This document shows, one piece after another, positions 35,818 through 48,101 of a stretch of DNA of 64,000 nt; positions within the stretch are counted from its first letter, which is position 1; each line of letters opens with the position of its first letter. The position numbers and the translations under genes were made by a program. The notes beneath the pieces were generated by a model that had not been told where the DNA came from, did no database searches, and saw only the letters and a program-made list of their open reading frames with translations. The stretch comes from Amphiura filiformis (Eukaryota; Echinodermata; Ophiuroidea; Amphilepidida; Amphiuridae). The stretch covers positions 66,987,558 through 67,051,557 of the forward strand of contig NC_092635.1 of NCBI RefSeq assembly GCF_039555335.1, in the 5' to 3' direction.

Positions 35818-36888
35818 TGATATTTCTATTGTAAGAAAATTTTATTTGTTGTCACGTAAATCACAGGTTTCGTTTAAATGTACTTCCTGGAAATTAAATT
35901 AACTAATTAGTGAGGACCGGTATTTTGCTGTGGATATGTTTAACTGCAATTTTGATGTAAAACATTTGAAATCCGCTGTAAAAATTTTGATAATATTCAA
36001 CTCTTTGAGAAAATTATTTTATAAAGGAATGCTGGTAAAACCAGGTGCAATACAATGTACATTATTGACCCACTATCACTCTCTTTATCTTCGTCAATAA
36101 TAGAATAATCGATTTCAATCGAATTGAATACATGAGTTTGTAGTTGACTACTGAGCGACCTAAGCGATCGATTGCTAGCCAATCAGATAGAACTCATTTT
36201 CTTGCGTTCAGTGAAATACCACTCGCCTGTCGCTCACTACCACTCGCCCGTCGCTCACCAACGGAGTATTAAATTTATACCCCCCCCCCCCAATGTTGAC
36301 GCCTGTATGTTTCTCACCAATATTTGGTCACTTTAGCCCCGAAAGTGCAAATTTTTGCGCGCTTGGCGCGAGTTTGTTCAAATTTTGCACCAATTTTCAT
36401 TAGTACCATCAACTTGTTCTGTCGCCAAATGCTGCTGGATTCACTATACTTCCAAGAAATTTTTCCAACATCATCCCCCCATGTCAAAAAGATATCTACG
36501 CCACTGACATTTTACTCCAGGGGAAGTTGGAATTTTGATATACAAAACATCAATAAAATATTTCGCATTCCCCCTCGTTATCAGATTGCCACTTATTTTC
36601 CCTTTTTCTCCATTTAAAACATTCCCCTTTTAAGTAAAATTTCGGATCCTCATCCAAAAAATAATTAGGATTCCCACTCGACCCCCCCCCCTCCCGGCGT
36701 AAATATTAAACAGTGTCTAATCTCATTCTAATGATTTCAATACAGAGACCTTTAAAAAAAAGAATTTCAAAAACGTATTATACGAGTTATCGGCAATAAA
36801 TTCCCAGTTTCTCACGCTTATAAATAGTACAAACTGTTGGAATCTTTAGTTTTTAGGATGGTCGATCAACAATAATAATTAATCTTAC
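35818..36888. other. Gene A last intron, right part
   Basis: Contains a short duplication (CACTCGCCTGTCGCTCAC / CACTCGCCCGTCGCTCAC at 36223-36260) and C-runs near 36279 and 36684. C-rich text such as TTCCCCCTCG resembles that at about 45540-45740. No coding signal. Confidence 0.5.
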
Positions 36889-36966
36889 CTTTCAGTTTGG
36901 TCCGTTGAATGTTGTTCAAGTTGTTTGCAACAGTCGATGATGAACTAAGAAGCTTGGCATGGGAAC
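36889..36966 (-). CDS. Gene A exon: second 26-residue segment
   Basis: Another 78-nt phase 1-1 exon, the same length and phase as the exon at 43604-43681. It encodes SHAKLLSSSSTVANN and then LNNIQRTKLK. The acceptor (tcttgtag) precedes 36966 and the donor (AAAG|GTAAGA) follows 36889. Both twin exons end in a basic LK or VK followed by a split glycine codon, so they may descend from one duplicated exon. No known domain is seen. Confidence 0.72.
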
Positions 36967-39900
36967 CTACAAGATTTGAGAAGATATTGAAGCAGAAGAA
37001 GTTAAGGTTATACACAATTTTGCCATTTTCAGAAGCAAAATGGGATGCACGTAGCCCCCTTTAAACTTATCTATTTCTGGAAATAAATATCGGAGAGAGA
37101 AAACGCAAACTACGTCTAAAAGCTGAAAGTGCAAGGGTCATTATTATGCTTGAATTTTTCACTTGGCTCAAAATGAAATGTACTTTTCAAACATTTCAAA
37201 TTTTTTTCAATATCCGGAGCATCAAGATTTTTGGGAACACGGCCATAATTTCTCATTGGAAGTGGCGATTTTGTTGGGAACTTCGACGCACATTACAAAC
37301 AAGTCAATAAAAGAATGTGCATATTCATTCTTGATATTGGTTGTCTCGATTTTTTATGTAAGCTTAAAATGTTGGCCGAATTTGAAGTAAAATGGCCTCC
37401 ACTTGTATGTCGTTTTGTAACCAGTAATAATAATTCCGTGCAAGATTTCATAGACAAAATTCTGACCTACATTATTTCTATAAACCCTCTTCTGCATGCA
37501 GGTGCTATTTAAATTTTCATTTCGATAGCAGAAAATTGAGATATTTGCTATTTTTCCGACTCGCTGCTGCCAAATTGTCTAGTTTCGCGATAAAAGATAC
37601 AGCGAAATCAATTTTTTTCGAACCATTTCACCTCGTTTCGGCTTGTGCTTTGAAGTACACACTTCAAAATTGACATAGTGATTCTATATTTCAAGCTGCG
37701 TCATACTGTGTTTTTCTTACCTCTGATTGTCGCTGCTCAAGGCCAAAATTCGAATTTTTTTGGACAGAAGTGACACTCTCATTTCTTTTTAAAACACATG
37801 TTTACGTACGACATTGTTACGACGGGCTGTATTTGCCAAGTGGTGTTGCCGAGGGCAAGTGGTGTTGCCGAGTTTGGATTTTAAAATATTTAGGTATTTT
37901 CTAGCTTAAAATCCAGCGCCAATGCTGCGCTTGCAACAGGTAGATATTTAGAAATCCATTTAAGGTATGGGTATGGGTATGGAAATTGGGGATCCCAAAA
38001 ATTGGCATATGCCTATATATAGGCTATATGCAAAGGGATGGGGCATTTTGGCAGGCCAAGGGGAGGGGCCACAAAAATTTGGCAGTCCAGGGGGTGCGGA
38101 CAAGCGATTTTCGGCTGGCCGAGACGGGAGGCAAGCGATTTTAGCGAGTCGCTTGGAAATTTTGGCTTATAATTAGTAGGCTAATACCGGTACTGATTGC
38201 ACAGCCTTTCGAGAAAGCAATTTTTGGCAAGCCGGGGCCGGGGAGGGAATAAAATTACTGATTTTGGCAGGTCGAAAGGAAGAATGACTTTACCTAGCAC
38301 ACATTAAAGGGGCATTTCGGCACACCACAGCCGCATACAACCCCATAGGCCTACGTCCTTTCTCACAAGTTAAGATTTTTATACCAGTCATCCCGCTCTG
38401 GCCACATGTTTAGGCATTTTCACGCAGATCAATTCATTAAGCAATGGAAAATATTGCCAAATTTGAATTTCGTTTTAAAAGCCTACTCCCCATTAAAAAA
38501 AACCCACTAATTTTGGGGGATTAAAAAAAAAGTTCTGTAAAATGAAACAAAAGGCTGCCTCAATCCTAATTATTCATTTAATAGGCCAGGCCTTCATTTC
38601 TGAAAATAGCGGGAGCTCAGTCACTCTCCTATGTGTAGGCCTACTGAGGAGCTTGACAAGGAGCTCAATTATATAATATCAATATTAAACCATATGATTT
38701 TCAAGAAGTGAGCAGCTCAATAAATGCCATTAGTAAAATTATTGGGCCTACGATTTTTATATTTTATTTGACTGTGATCCGTTTTTCTATAGGCTATATA
38801 CATGCCTACACTGTATATAGGCCTACCTTTAAAATTTCTAAAATTGGCGGAATTGAACAAGCTCTAAATTTCTCATACGTCCAGCATAACCAAGGGCAAC
38901 GGGGGGGGGGGGACGCCCCCTAGCTATGGCCATACCCGTAGTGGCGGAACCAGAATTTTTTTCCGGGCATGGGGCCCGGGGGGAAGTGAATTTGAGACGG
39001 GGGCACTTATTGCACTTGAAAAAAAAAAAAAAGTGGAAAATTACATAATTGTGGGGATTTTGCCTAAAAACTGGATGAGAAAGAAAAAATATTGGGGAAA
39101 TACTGCCCCCCCTAGCGGCGCCACTGCATAGCCTATCCATCCATGATGCTAGAATGACGGAAGTTCTGGCGCTGAAATTCAATTTCAATATCACGAGTTT
39201 TTATCAGGGATTTTACCAAGGGAAGGCGATAGTGTAGGATTTTGCTGATATACCAGGCAACACGAGAAAGGTGTGGCTAAATAAGGGAGTGTTCATTATA
39301 AATTTTTTCCATTATCATACTTTTGACGCCGAGAGCATAATTATTTGAAGCGTACATCGTGTCAGTCACATGGTCACATTATTTTCTGTTGAAAGAGAAA
39401 CGCACATGTCTCTGATTAGCTCGGGGATTAGCTACTGCGCGCTGCGTGCTGGTCTGTTGTTGTCGAGTGGAAATGGGAAATTTATGAATGAACTTCCGCA
39501 AGTTTGCAACATCATCACGCAGCGGCGTAGCTGGGATTTTTTCCAGGAGGTGCAAGACTGTAGGCCCTATGGGGAGGGGCCCAAATATCCACCAAATTTC
39601 CCACTGGGGGCGGGGGCCCAAATAGACAATTTTTGCCAGGCTTATCATAATCGTATATGGTAGGCCTATTGAGCTGTATTGCATATCGTTTGGATTCCCC
39701 ATCTCTCTGCCCCTCCTCTCACCCTCTCCTCTCTTTTTCCTCTTTCTCCCCCCCCCTTTCCCTCTTTTTTCCTTGCACTAGGGGGCGGGGGCCCAAATAG
39801 GCAATTTTTGCAATTGCCCCCCCCGGCAGCTACGCTACTGTCATCACGGTAGACATACGCGGTAGGCCTACAAGCAGGGCTGTCAACTCTCACGCATTGG

Positions 39901-42012
39901 CCGTGAGTCTCACGCATTGGGTCACTTTCTCACGGTCTCACGCCAAGGTAGTATAATCTCACGCCTACGTAATAAATCTCACGCAAAAAGCTGGAAAATG
40001 AGTAAAATCTCACGCATCGTCCTGAATAATGTGTTGCTCCTACCCCCCCCCGCTTTTCACATTCCCGAGCGCCGTGGCTCAAATATTAATGGTTCAAAAT
40101 GAACATTGGAGTCGGCAAATCCCGGTACGCCTAGCTCTTTATACAGACAAATATAGTAGGCCTATCAAAATGTTGTTGTATTTTTATATTTTCTGGTGGA
40201 CTCGCGGAGAATATCATGTCATGTAGGTCCCGGCGCTGGGTTGGGGTCTCAAGGCCTACCCATGCTTGATTCCGGGAGGTTTTTTAGCAGGCCCGACCAT
40301 TTTTTTAAATAAAAACACCTCGGGCGGGTCTCTTCAAAACATTTGTACCGCGGGGATCAAAGTCATCCAAATTTGGCCTAATTTCCAAATTGCCAAAATG
40401 CGCCCAAAAGTTGGTCTTCGCTGTAAACCCACCCATCATAGTCGTTGAAAAGGTAGGCCTACCCCAAAACTGTGGCACATCCACGAACCCGAGGGAGAGA
40501 CCTCCGCGGGTAAAAACACACCTCTAGTGGGACCAGATTTATAATTTAAAATAGGCCTACATTTTGGAAGCCAGTCATCACGACAAAACGGGCCATGGCA
40601 GTGTTAATGGTATTAACACTTTGATTTTAGGCTTAAATAACGAGTGTAGGCCTATAAATTACAAATTTGCACACACCGGGGAACCTTCTCAAGCTGGTTT
40701 GGGTAAGGATGTGAGGCTGTGACTCCGAAAAACTACGGTACGATTTTAAACCAAATTTGAAGAAAACAGACCCAAAATTGTATCAACTTTTGGACTGAAA
40801 GTTTTCGCAAATATTTACTTTTTCGAGAAAATTATTGAAAATACCCTTCTTGAACCTAATTTTCATGACACTGAGGGTCAATAAAATCATGGCTAAAAAT
40901 ACAACAGAGTCTAAACTAAATGGCTGAAAATGCACCCCAAATCTGCCGCACATCCCCACGACACATTTCACCTTATAGATTTTGAAAATTGTCGCAATAA
41001 AATAGGCCCGAACTTATCCCAAATTATCCCCCGAAAAAATATTTTTTTGCAGGTGAGGTTGGAGTCTTATTATTTTTATTCTCAGAGAGGATATGGGTTG
41101 ATATTTTTAGCAGGGTACAATTTGTCTTGTTTTTTGACGTTGAAGTTCCAGATTCTTTTTTTATATGTTATTATTCATTTATTTATTTATACCCCGGGAT
41201 TTATACCCTGTACGTGGGGAAAAGTACACACGGCAGCTACAGAGAAACCACGAAAAACTCCTGTAAAGTGCATGAAAATGCCCCGAAAATGTGCCAACCA
41301 GAAACACCCGAACAGGAAGATAAAATAAAAAACAAAACCAAAAACCCAGGAAATTTCCCGAAATAAGTTCCAAATTCTTTGTCCCCACTAAAATATATGA
41401 ACACTCCCTTATGAAGTCTGCCCTCTTCCGGCTATTCTGGTAGTAGGCGTTGACAATTACCTTCATATTTTTGAAGCATGTTTGAACCCGATTTGTTCTC
41501 TATTCACATTTTTAACGTTGCAAGTAACATTTCAAGACCTCTATTTGTGACAGGTATTTATTACCTTGCTAGAGATGTGCCTAAAGTTGAAATTCAATAT
41601 TTCGGATCGCAAAGATCGAGAGATATAAAGTTGTTGAATATCAGTTTAACACCATGGATCATATGGGCGTCTTATATGAACGATTACGATAACTAGGCAA
41701 AAATGGCTGGGATACAGGTTGTGTAAATACTACATGAATATTCATGAACTATACAGATTCCATTCTTCTCTAATAATAAAGATGTCAATCACTCTCCCAG
41801 ACGACAGTTGCTTGGCGCTTGTAAACAAATCGAATAATAGTGCTTGATAACAGCTAAAAAATAGGCTAAAAACACATTTTCACACAATTTTTTCCGGATT
41901 TTTTTATTTTACATGATAAGTAGACATATTTTCTTACGTATAAGGTAATAATATATTTTTTCTGGAGGTAAAGCCCTTCAACACTTTGTTTAACCTTAAA
42001 GCTTTACTCATT
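36967..42012. other. Large Gene A intron, mixed repeats
   Basis: No exon is recognised. It contains a tandem duplication of AAGTGGTGTTGCCGAG at 37838-37875. GTGGCGTAGC-type repeats with G- or C-runs lie at about 38936-39128 and 39519-39840, and GGGGGCGGGGGCCCAAATAG occurs twice, at about 39605 and 39781. The word TAGGCCTA is frequent between 38340 and 40650. Clustered CTCACGC words lie at 39889-40015, and an (ATTT)n run is near 41176. Confidence 0.55.
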
Positions 42013-42297
42013 TAATGGGCTATTCCATTTAAAATCCACACTACCCTGTGGAAGATTTTGGAAATATCTTCCACAGTGGGAATATAATTTCAAATGGAAT
42101 GAACACAAAAAGCAGCTCATTTGAATTTCATACACCCTCTGAGAAAGATTCAACCTGAATCTTCCACTGAGGGAGGGTGTGTTTCAAATTGAACTGATAA
42201 TGTGTTCATTCCATTTGAAATTCATACTCCCTCTGTGGAAGATATTGCCAAAATCTTCCACAGGGATAGTGTGGATTTTAAATGGAATAGCCCATTT
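42013..42297. mobile_element. Palindromic MITE family B, copy 2
   Basis: Starts ATGGGCTATTCCATTTAAAA and ends TTTTAAATGGAATAGCCCAT, with the same CTTCCACAG and CAAATGGAATGAAC inner words as the copy at 12342-12628. Confidence 0.86.
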
Positions 42298-42545
42298 AGG
42301 GACTCCTTGTTTCAAACGGGACATTGTAGAAGTCGGCCCAATAAAACCTTACCGTTTTTCAATTTGGTATAAATTTGTCGTGGTATGAAAGCTTTATTTT
42401 AGCATCGTATGAAAGATCATAAAGTTATATTCCATACCATGATTGCATGTTAAACTTGGGTAAGGTTAGTTATTCAAAGGTGTGATTGAAATATGTTATC
42501 ACATAGATCGCAATCTGCATGTGCAGTTCAAAAAATCTCTAAAGC

Positions 42546-42838
42546 CCGTAGCGTAGTCAGGATTTTAGATTGAGGGGGGGGGGGCAAATGGTCGTCCCAT
42601 TTGTTAATTTTTAGTCATTTTCAGGACACTTTACTTTTTGCAGTCACCATTTTTGTCCCAGAAATTTTCAGTGGGGGCTGCCCCCTGCTCCACCCTGGCC
42701 ACGCTTTACCTTTTATTGGATTGACTTGATGGGGGCCATTTATCGGCAATTTCCCATGGGATTTTTTTCCAATTTTCATAATCGATTCGGGGGCACGAAC
42801 CAACACCCCGTGCTCCTATGACGATACGCCACTGGCTA
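42546..42838. repeat. GTGGCGTAGC-type short inverted repeat
   Basis: Bounded by CCCGTAGCGTAGTCAGG and ACGATACGCCACTGG, with a G-run at about 42575. Its edges resemble those of the repeats at 38936, 39519 and 1856. Confidence 0.6.
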
Positions 42839-43603
42839 GTTGGATTCCTGCATTGCATATTGTGGTTCTGTTGAAGGCTTATTGGTATTAATATTTGGGG
42901 CTTTATTTGTTTACAAATGATCCTGCGTCATATACTGGGGTACCCAAAAAGGTTGTTTTGTTACATTCTGATGTGCATTGGATTCTGCTTGGATTTCAAA
43001 AAATTGTATCTTGAGTATTCGGTCTTAAATTGAGGCTAATTTATTCTATATTACTCATATTTGTATCATGTTTTAAAATTTTTAATTATTTTCTTATGAC
43101 GTTTGGCATGAAATGTGCCAAGGGTGGTTGTGGATTAGGGAGAGGTGGATTAGGGGGAGGGATTCATATCGTAAATTTGTTATAAAACCCCCATTAAATA
43201 AATACAGGTCATTTAAAAGACTAATGCTTGCTCAGAATGATTGTAAATGTGTGATTATTTTGCCTGCACTCTCATTTTTAACAGATTTCCATTTTAAAAA
43301 AAAGGTGTCAAAATGCTCAGGAGGATGAACCACTTCAAATGAGACGTATAGGTAAAATGTTTGAAATCAACAAATTAAGTAGTAGCAAAATATATGAAGG
43401 GGACGGATATATTACGTTTTTCGCAATTAAGATTTACTAGATCGGGCCTAAAATTAGGAGTTACTGAATGCTTTACAAATAGTATTGTTATGGAACACGA
43501 AGATCCGAACTGAGACAATGCTTTGTATTTGCATTTCATGTCTACAGCATTTTCCAAATATACCTGAAAATGGCTTTTTATGTTTAAAACATATTATACT
43601 CAC

Positions 43604-43681
43604 CTTTCACAATTGCGTTTTTAAGTCCTCTGATGGAATTGGTTAGGGAATCTAGGTTTTCAGTATCATCCAATGCTCGAC
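43604..43681 (-). CDS. Gene A exon: 26-residue hydrophilic segment
   Basis: A 78-nt phase 1-1 exon between an acceptor (atatttag) and a donor (AAAG|GTGAGT). It encodes RALDDTENLDSLTNS and then IRGLKNAIVK, with no cysteine and leucine/isoleucine spacing that suggests an amphipathic helix. It joins in frame to the exons on both sides. No family is recognised. Short exons are easy to mispredict, but the phase match and splice sites on both sides support it. Confidence 0.75.
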
Positions 43682-44762
43682 CTAAATATTCAATAAATAT
43701 AATTTAGTTGTAAGCAACTTTTAAAAGGAGTCGGATATCAACGTTTGCACATTATTTCTTTGTAGGACCAAAGAGTACATCGTATACACCAATTTTTTTT
43801 TTCTAAATACAAGAAATGTCCTTCTGATAAATATTTATGATTTTCTAGAAATCGCTATAGGCCTATAATACACATTTTATGCAAAATTATTAAAAGTTGA
43901 TATTTCTGATATGTTTGATATTTATCAGTCCTCGAAGTAACCTAATGATATGTACTTAAAGTATGTAGCTGTGATGAAAAGCCGTCCATCATTTGAAAAT
44001 GTTGACCTTTCGTATTGAAAATACATTTTACCGTTAAATTATTTAGGTGTTATTTTGTTTGTTTCTTTGTGCGTGTTATTTTATTTGTCAGAATTTCTGT
44101 TTCCTGTGTGTGGCATGTGGAAAAAACCCATGCACCCATTCGTATACGTAGGGCTCTTAGGGCCATGTATTCATATTTTGATTTGTAAATTATTATGCGT
44201 TTTTTAACATGTACACAGAGTGCTGTAATCGATTGTCGTAAGTATCGATAGTCGGAAAATACATAGACTTCCGACATGTCGAAACACTCAATGTCAGTAT
44301 CGATACACAAACGACATGGCACACATGCTTAGATTATCTCAAATTGCGGATTTGCAATACCACTTTCGTTTGTTTGATGCATGATCCATGTAGTTTTAGC
44401 TGTTAGGCTTCAATACACTTGTTGTTAACTTGTTTCTGGAACTTACTGATAATAAAATTGGTAAACTCAAATCCGTGTTTCAAACTGCGTGAGTATCGAT
44501 AATAGTATCGACATGTCGGATGTTTGCCTCCCGACATATCGATACCCAGAAAGCTTGCGGAGGCTGAGTGAGTGAGGCTACAGAAGTCCTACAATAACAA
44601 ACATTACCGGTCAAAAAATAAAACATGATCAGGTCACTCAAAAGTGGTACGAAATACTAGTAAATAGTGTCTGGAAATACATTTCTCAAGTATTTTTGTA
44701 CAATCTAAAAATACAAAGCATTATTTTGTATCCATGTGTTATAAACCACATTGTGATCTTAC
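43682..44762. other. Gene A intron with MITE C fragment and TATCGATA cluster
   Basis: A truncated MITE family C piece lies at about 43780-44035 (GAAATGTCCTTCTGATA, CCTCGAAGTAA, GTTGACCTTTCGTATTGAA). A cluster of GTATCGATA and CGACATGTCG words lies at 44238-44310 and 44491-44550. Confidence 0.6.
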
Positions 44763-44871
44763 CATTCGCGAAGACCTCGTTGCAGTTATCTGGGTCCTCG
44801 TCTTCTGCTCTTGGACAGTCTGGTCTACCGTTACACAGGCCAAAGCTGGAAATACAACGCCCATCCAAACA
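44763..44871 (-). CDS. Gene A exon: last LDLa module
   Basis: A 109-nt exon, phase 0 in and phase 1 out, encoding CLDGRCISSFGLCNGRPDC, then PRAEDEDPDNC and NEVFAN. It completes the LDLa module opened by CGVSEFK. The last loop is two residues longer than usual (EDEDPDNC). The acceptor is gttgcag before 44871 and the donor AATG|GTAAGA. This is the last cysteine-bearing part of the protein; the intron phase changes from 0 to 1 here. Confidence 0.88.
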
Positions 44872-46797
44872 CTGCAACGTCAAAAGCAACGTTATAAATT
44901 TAGTTAATGTATCTTACGCAACGACTCTGTGACAATAATGACCATTTGCGAACCATCACATCAAAACCGACCACTTCGCGGCTTTATTGGCAGATAACAA
45001 TGAAAAAATATATAATATAAAGAAAATAAAAAGAAATTTGAGCTTGTTTTGCCTCATAAAACATTTTTACTGTAACTGATTTCAAAAAGTGAGTTCTCAT
45101 TTTAAAGTAAAATCAGCAGTTTATCCTGGTGTTTAAATCTCCATTTTCATTTCTGCCGCTAAGTGGTTGGTTTTACAATGATTGCCGAACTCATTTCTTG
45201 TAATTTTGAGCAAAAGTACCAAATATAGTTCAAGCATGCATCAGTTACGTAATCACCCTAATCATTACTGATTATTCCTTTTATTTGTCTTATTATCATT
45301 TGTTTTTGTGCAAAGAGCGGTGAATAAATATGTTTAAAAGCATGCTTGAACTATCTTTTGTACTTGTTCTCAAAATTGCAAAAAATGAATTAAGCAATTA
45401 TTGTAGCAGAGTGACGATATTCTGCAACATAAGACCATGACCATAAAAACAAATCTTCATCTTAGATATCACATGGCGAATCTACCTAAGGGACCGATCG
45501 ATATTTACGGCAGGGGGATGGGCATTTTGGAAAAAATATCGACAAAAAAATCCGTGTTCCCCCCTCGCGTCCGCTCGAAGTTTTCGTATTCCCCTTGTTT
45601 TCTCGAATTTCTCCATTTAAAATTTAACAATCCCCCCTCGTGGTTCAACAAAAAATTTCACGTTCCCCCTCAAGAAAAAAAAAAAAAAAAAAATTCTGGT
45701 TCTCCCCTCAAAACGCCAATTCCCCCGTCATAAATAACGATCGCTCCCCGACACAAACCTGCAATCCTAATTTCATCCCCGAAATCTCAAAATTATTACA
45801 AGAAGCTACTCAAACAAATATTGAAAAATACAACTTTGACAATCCTGTATTCTTACTTTTCTGTTAATTCTATTGTTGCTGACCAAAGTGTTTCCCAGTG
45901 TCGTGCTAGTGTGAGTGTTTTACTGCCTGAACATTACTGAATGAAATGACACTTATCTGATCCGATGTTTTATGGAAAATGCTACTAAATAAGTTTGATC
46001 CTTTACATTTTGAGTAGGTTAATGTATTCAGTCACCGTTGCTCCATGTAGTCCAATTATATAGTAACATGAGTAATGTGGCAACATTTTAGACCGGGTTG
46101 CTATGTATTTGAATTGTTAATCTGTACAAAAAGAGTTCTTCTACAGGAGTCTATTTTCTGCCTCATACGAATTTAGAATGAGAATTACTTTGTAACATGT
46201 TTTAGTTCAAATGATTCGACCAAGTATTTTATTCTAAACTGCTTCATATTTTCTTAGTATCTAGGGTGTTTTTGTTTGATATTTTAAATTATTTCCATTT
46301 ACTTAACATGAATATCAGTGAACGAGCCTGCATCATTTATTTACAGCTAGTTACACTGTGTGGCAACATCAAGCTTTATGGTATTCTGGCCACCACCCCC
46401 TAGTAATAATCAGTTAGGTTGATTGTGCCCTCAATCTACGTCACATGCAAAGGAAGACACCATTAATAATTAAAATATCCTTATCAGCGTACTCGTATTG
46501 CAATAATATTGTGAAATAGAATGAGGGCGGCAACCAACTGTAGGATGTCTGTAATGGTATAATAAGACGGGCACCATCACTAAAATCACATGCCACATCT
46601 CTAAAGAAGTCATTATGCCGCACTCAGATTTTATTCTCACACCGATTCAAACATTGCTTTGTAGTGAGAGGGAGTTTTCTTTTTAAGTTTAAAAACGAAT
46701 TCGTCTCCTGTAGGGCGCGTATAAATTATTTCAATTTCGGGAGCAATTTACACGTAGAAAATGTCCTTTCTTCAATATATTCCACTTACAGGTTTTC
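44872..46797. other. Gene A intron, left part
   Basis: A C-rich, TTCCCCCTC-containing repeat at about 45490-45740 includes a 20-A run near 45668-45690. A diverged inverted pair near 45190-45250 and 45330-45390 (CAAGCATGC/GCATGCTTG contexts) suggests another small foldback. No exon recognised. Confidence 0.5.
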
Positions 46798-46993
46798 AAT
46801 AGTTATTACATGAAGGTTATTGAACCGGAATAGGTTATGATGGCAAAAAGTCATCAAAATTTATACACGTGTTGAATTTCAAAATTGCTAAATTCGTGTC
46901 ATTAACTAATAATGCGTCAAAATGTATCCGATCACTTGGAAAAAAAAATTTTAAACTCAATGTGCACTTTCTTATCCTGCGCATTTTCAAGCC
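46798..46993 (+). repeat. Long direct repeat, left copy (target-site duplication)
   Basis: Starts AATAGTTATTACATGAAGG and ends GCGCATTTTCAAGCC. It is repeated nearly base for base at 47902-48099; the visible differences are one G/A change and two bases in an A-run. Confidence 0.88.
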
Positions 46994-47900
46994 AAGAACA
47001 TCTGAGTCCCAGATAATTGAAAGAGTACATATTAAGTTTTGTCGTTATGTTCTTGGTGTATCTAAATCAGGTAAATCTATCCCACACTGTGCCATTCGTG
47101 GTGAACTTGGTAGAAATGCACTGTTGGTAAATTCACTTATTAACTGTATTAAGTATTGGTTTTACATTTTATCACTGGATAATAACAGGTTTTTAAGACA
47201 AAGCTATGAGTTTCAATAAAAAAAGGCAGAGAATGGTAAAGAATGCTGGGCTATGAAGATCAAAAATATTCTGTACTCTTACGGTTTTGGTGAAATATGG
47301 ATTGCTCAAGGTGTTGACAATGTAAATTATTTTATTGATGTTTTCAAACAGAGATGTAAAGATATTGATATACAAAATTGGCGAAATGCATTAAGTACAT
47401 ATTCATCACTTACTTTTTATACTCAAATCAAAGAAAATCTAGTGGTGGAAGACTATTTATTGTGGCTGGAGAAACCATTTCATAAAATACTTCTGACCAA
47501 AGCCAGATTGGGTGTTCTTGAGTTAGAATATGTTCGTGGAATATGGTTTAAGGTTCCTCGAAATTTACGTATTTGTAAAATCTGCCACACTGGTGAAATT
47601 GAAGATTTGTATCATTTTGTATTAAAATGTCCTGCTTATGCTAATGAAAGAAATCGCTTATTGCCAGAGTGTATTCCAAATTTCAATTATTTTATTACTC
47701 TATTTCAGTCTAGAAATCAACAAACTATAATTTCATTATCAAAATTTATTTTAATGCTCATAAAATCAGGCAAACTCTTTTGCCCCCTGGTGATGGGTAA
47801 ATATATTGTACTGTACTTTATTGTATTGTAAGGCCGAAGGCCTATATATACTGAGAAATAAAATCTCTCCATATGGAGAGAACTGAACTGAAAAAAAAAA
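46994..47900 (+). mobile_element. 5'-truncated LINE ending in poly(A)
   Basis: The 3' end of a non-LTR retrotransposon. The coding part reads RTSESQIIERVHIKFCRYVL, then, after a stop and frame change near 47218-47253, FGEIWIAQGVDNVNYFI, NWRNALSTYSSLTFY and RICKICHTGEIEDLYHFVLK followed by CPAYANER. The C…C…H…C pattern is the C-terminal zinc knuckle of LINE polymerases. After a stop at about 47829 comes a short 3' UTR and an A-run at about 47891-47903. Confidence 0.85.
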
Positions 47901-47901
47901 A

Positions 47902-48099
47902 ATAGTTATTACATGAAAGTTATTGAACCGGAATAGGTTATGATGGCAAAAAGTCATCAAAATTTATACACGTGTTGAATTTCAAAATTGCTAAATTCGT
48001 GTCATTAACTAATAATGCGTCAAAATGTATCCGATCACTTGGAAAAAAAAAAATTTTAAACTCAATGTGCACTTTCTTATCCTGCGCATTTTCAAGCCT
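47902..48099 (+). repeat. Long direct repeat, right copy (target-site duplication)
   Basis: The second copy of 46798-46993, starting directly after the LINE poly(A) and ending CGCATTTTCAAGCC before unrelated sequence. Confidence 0.88.
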
Positions 48100-48101
48100 C
48101 T

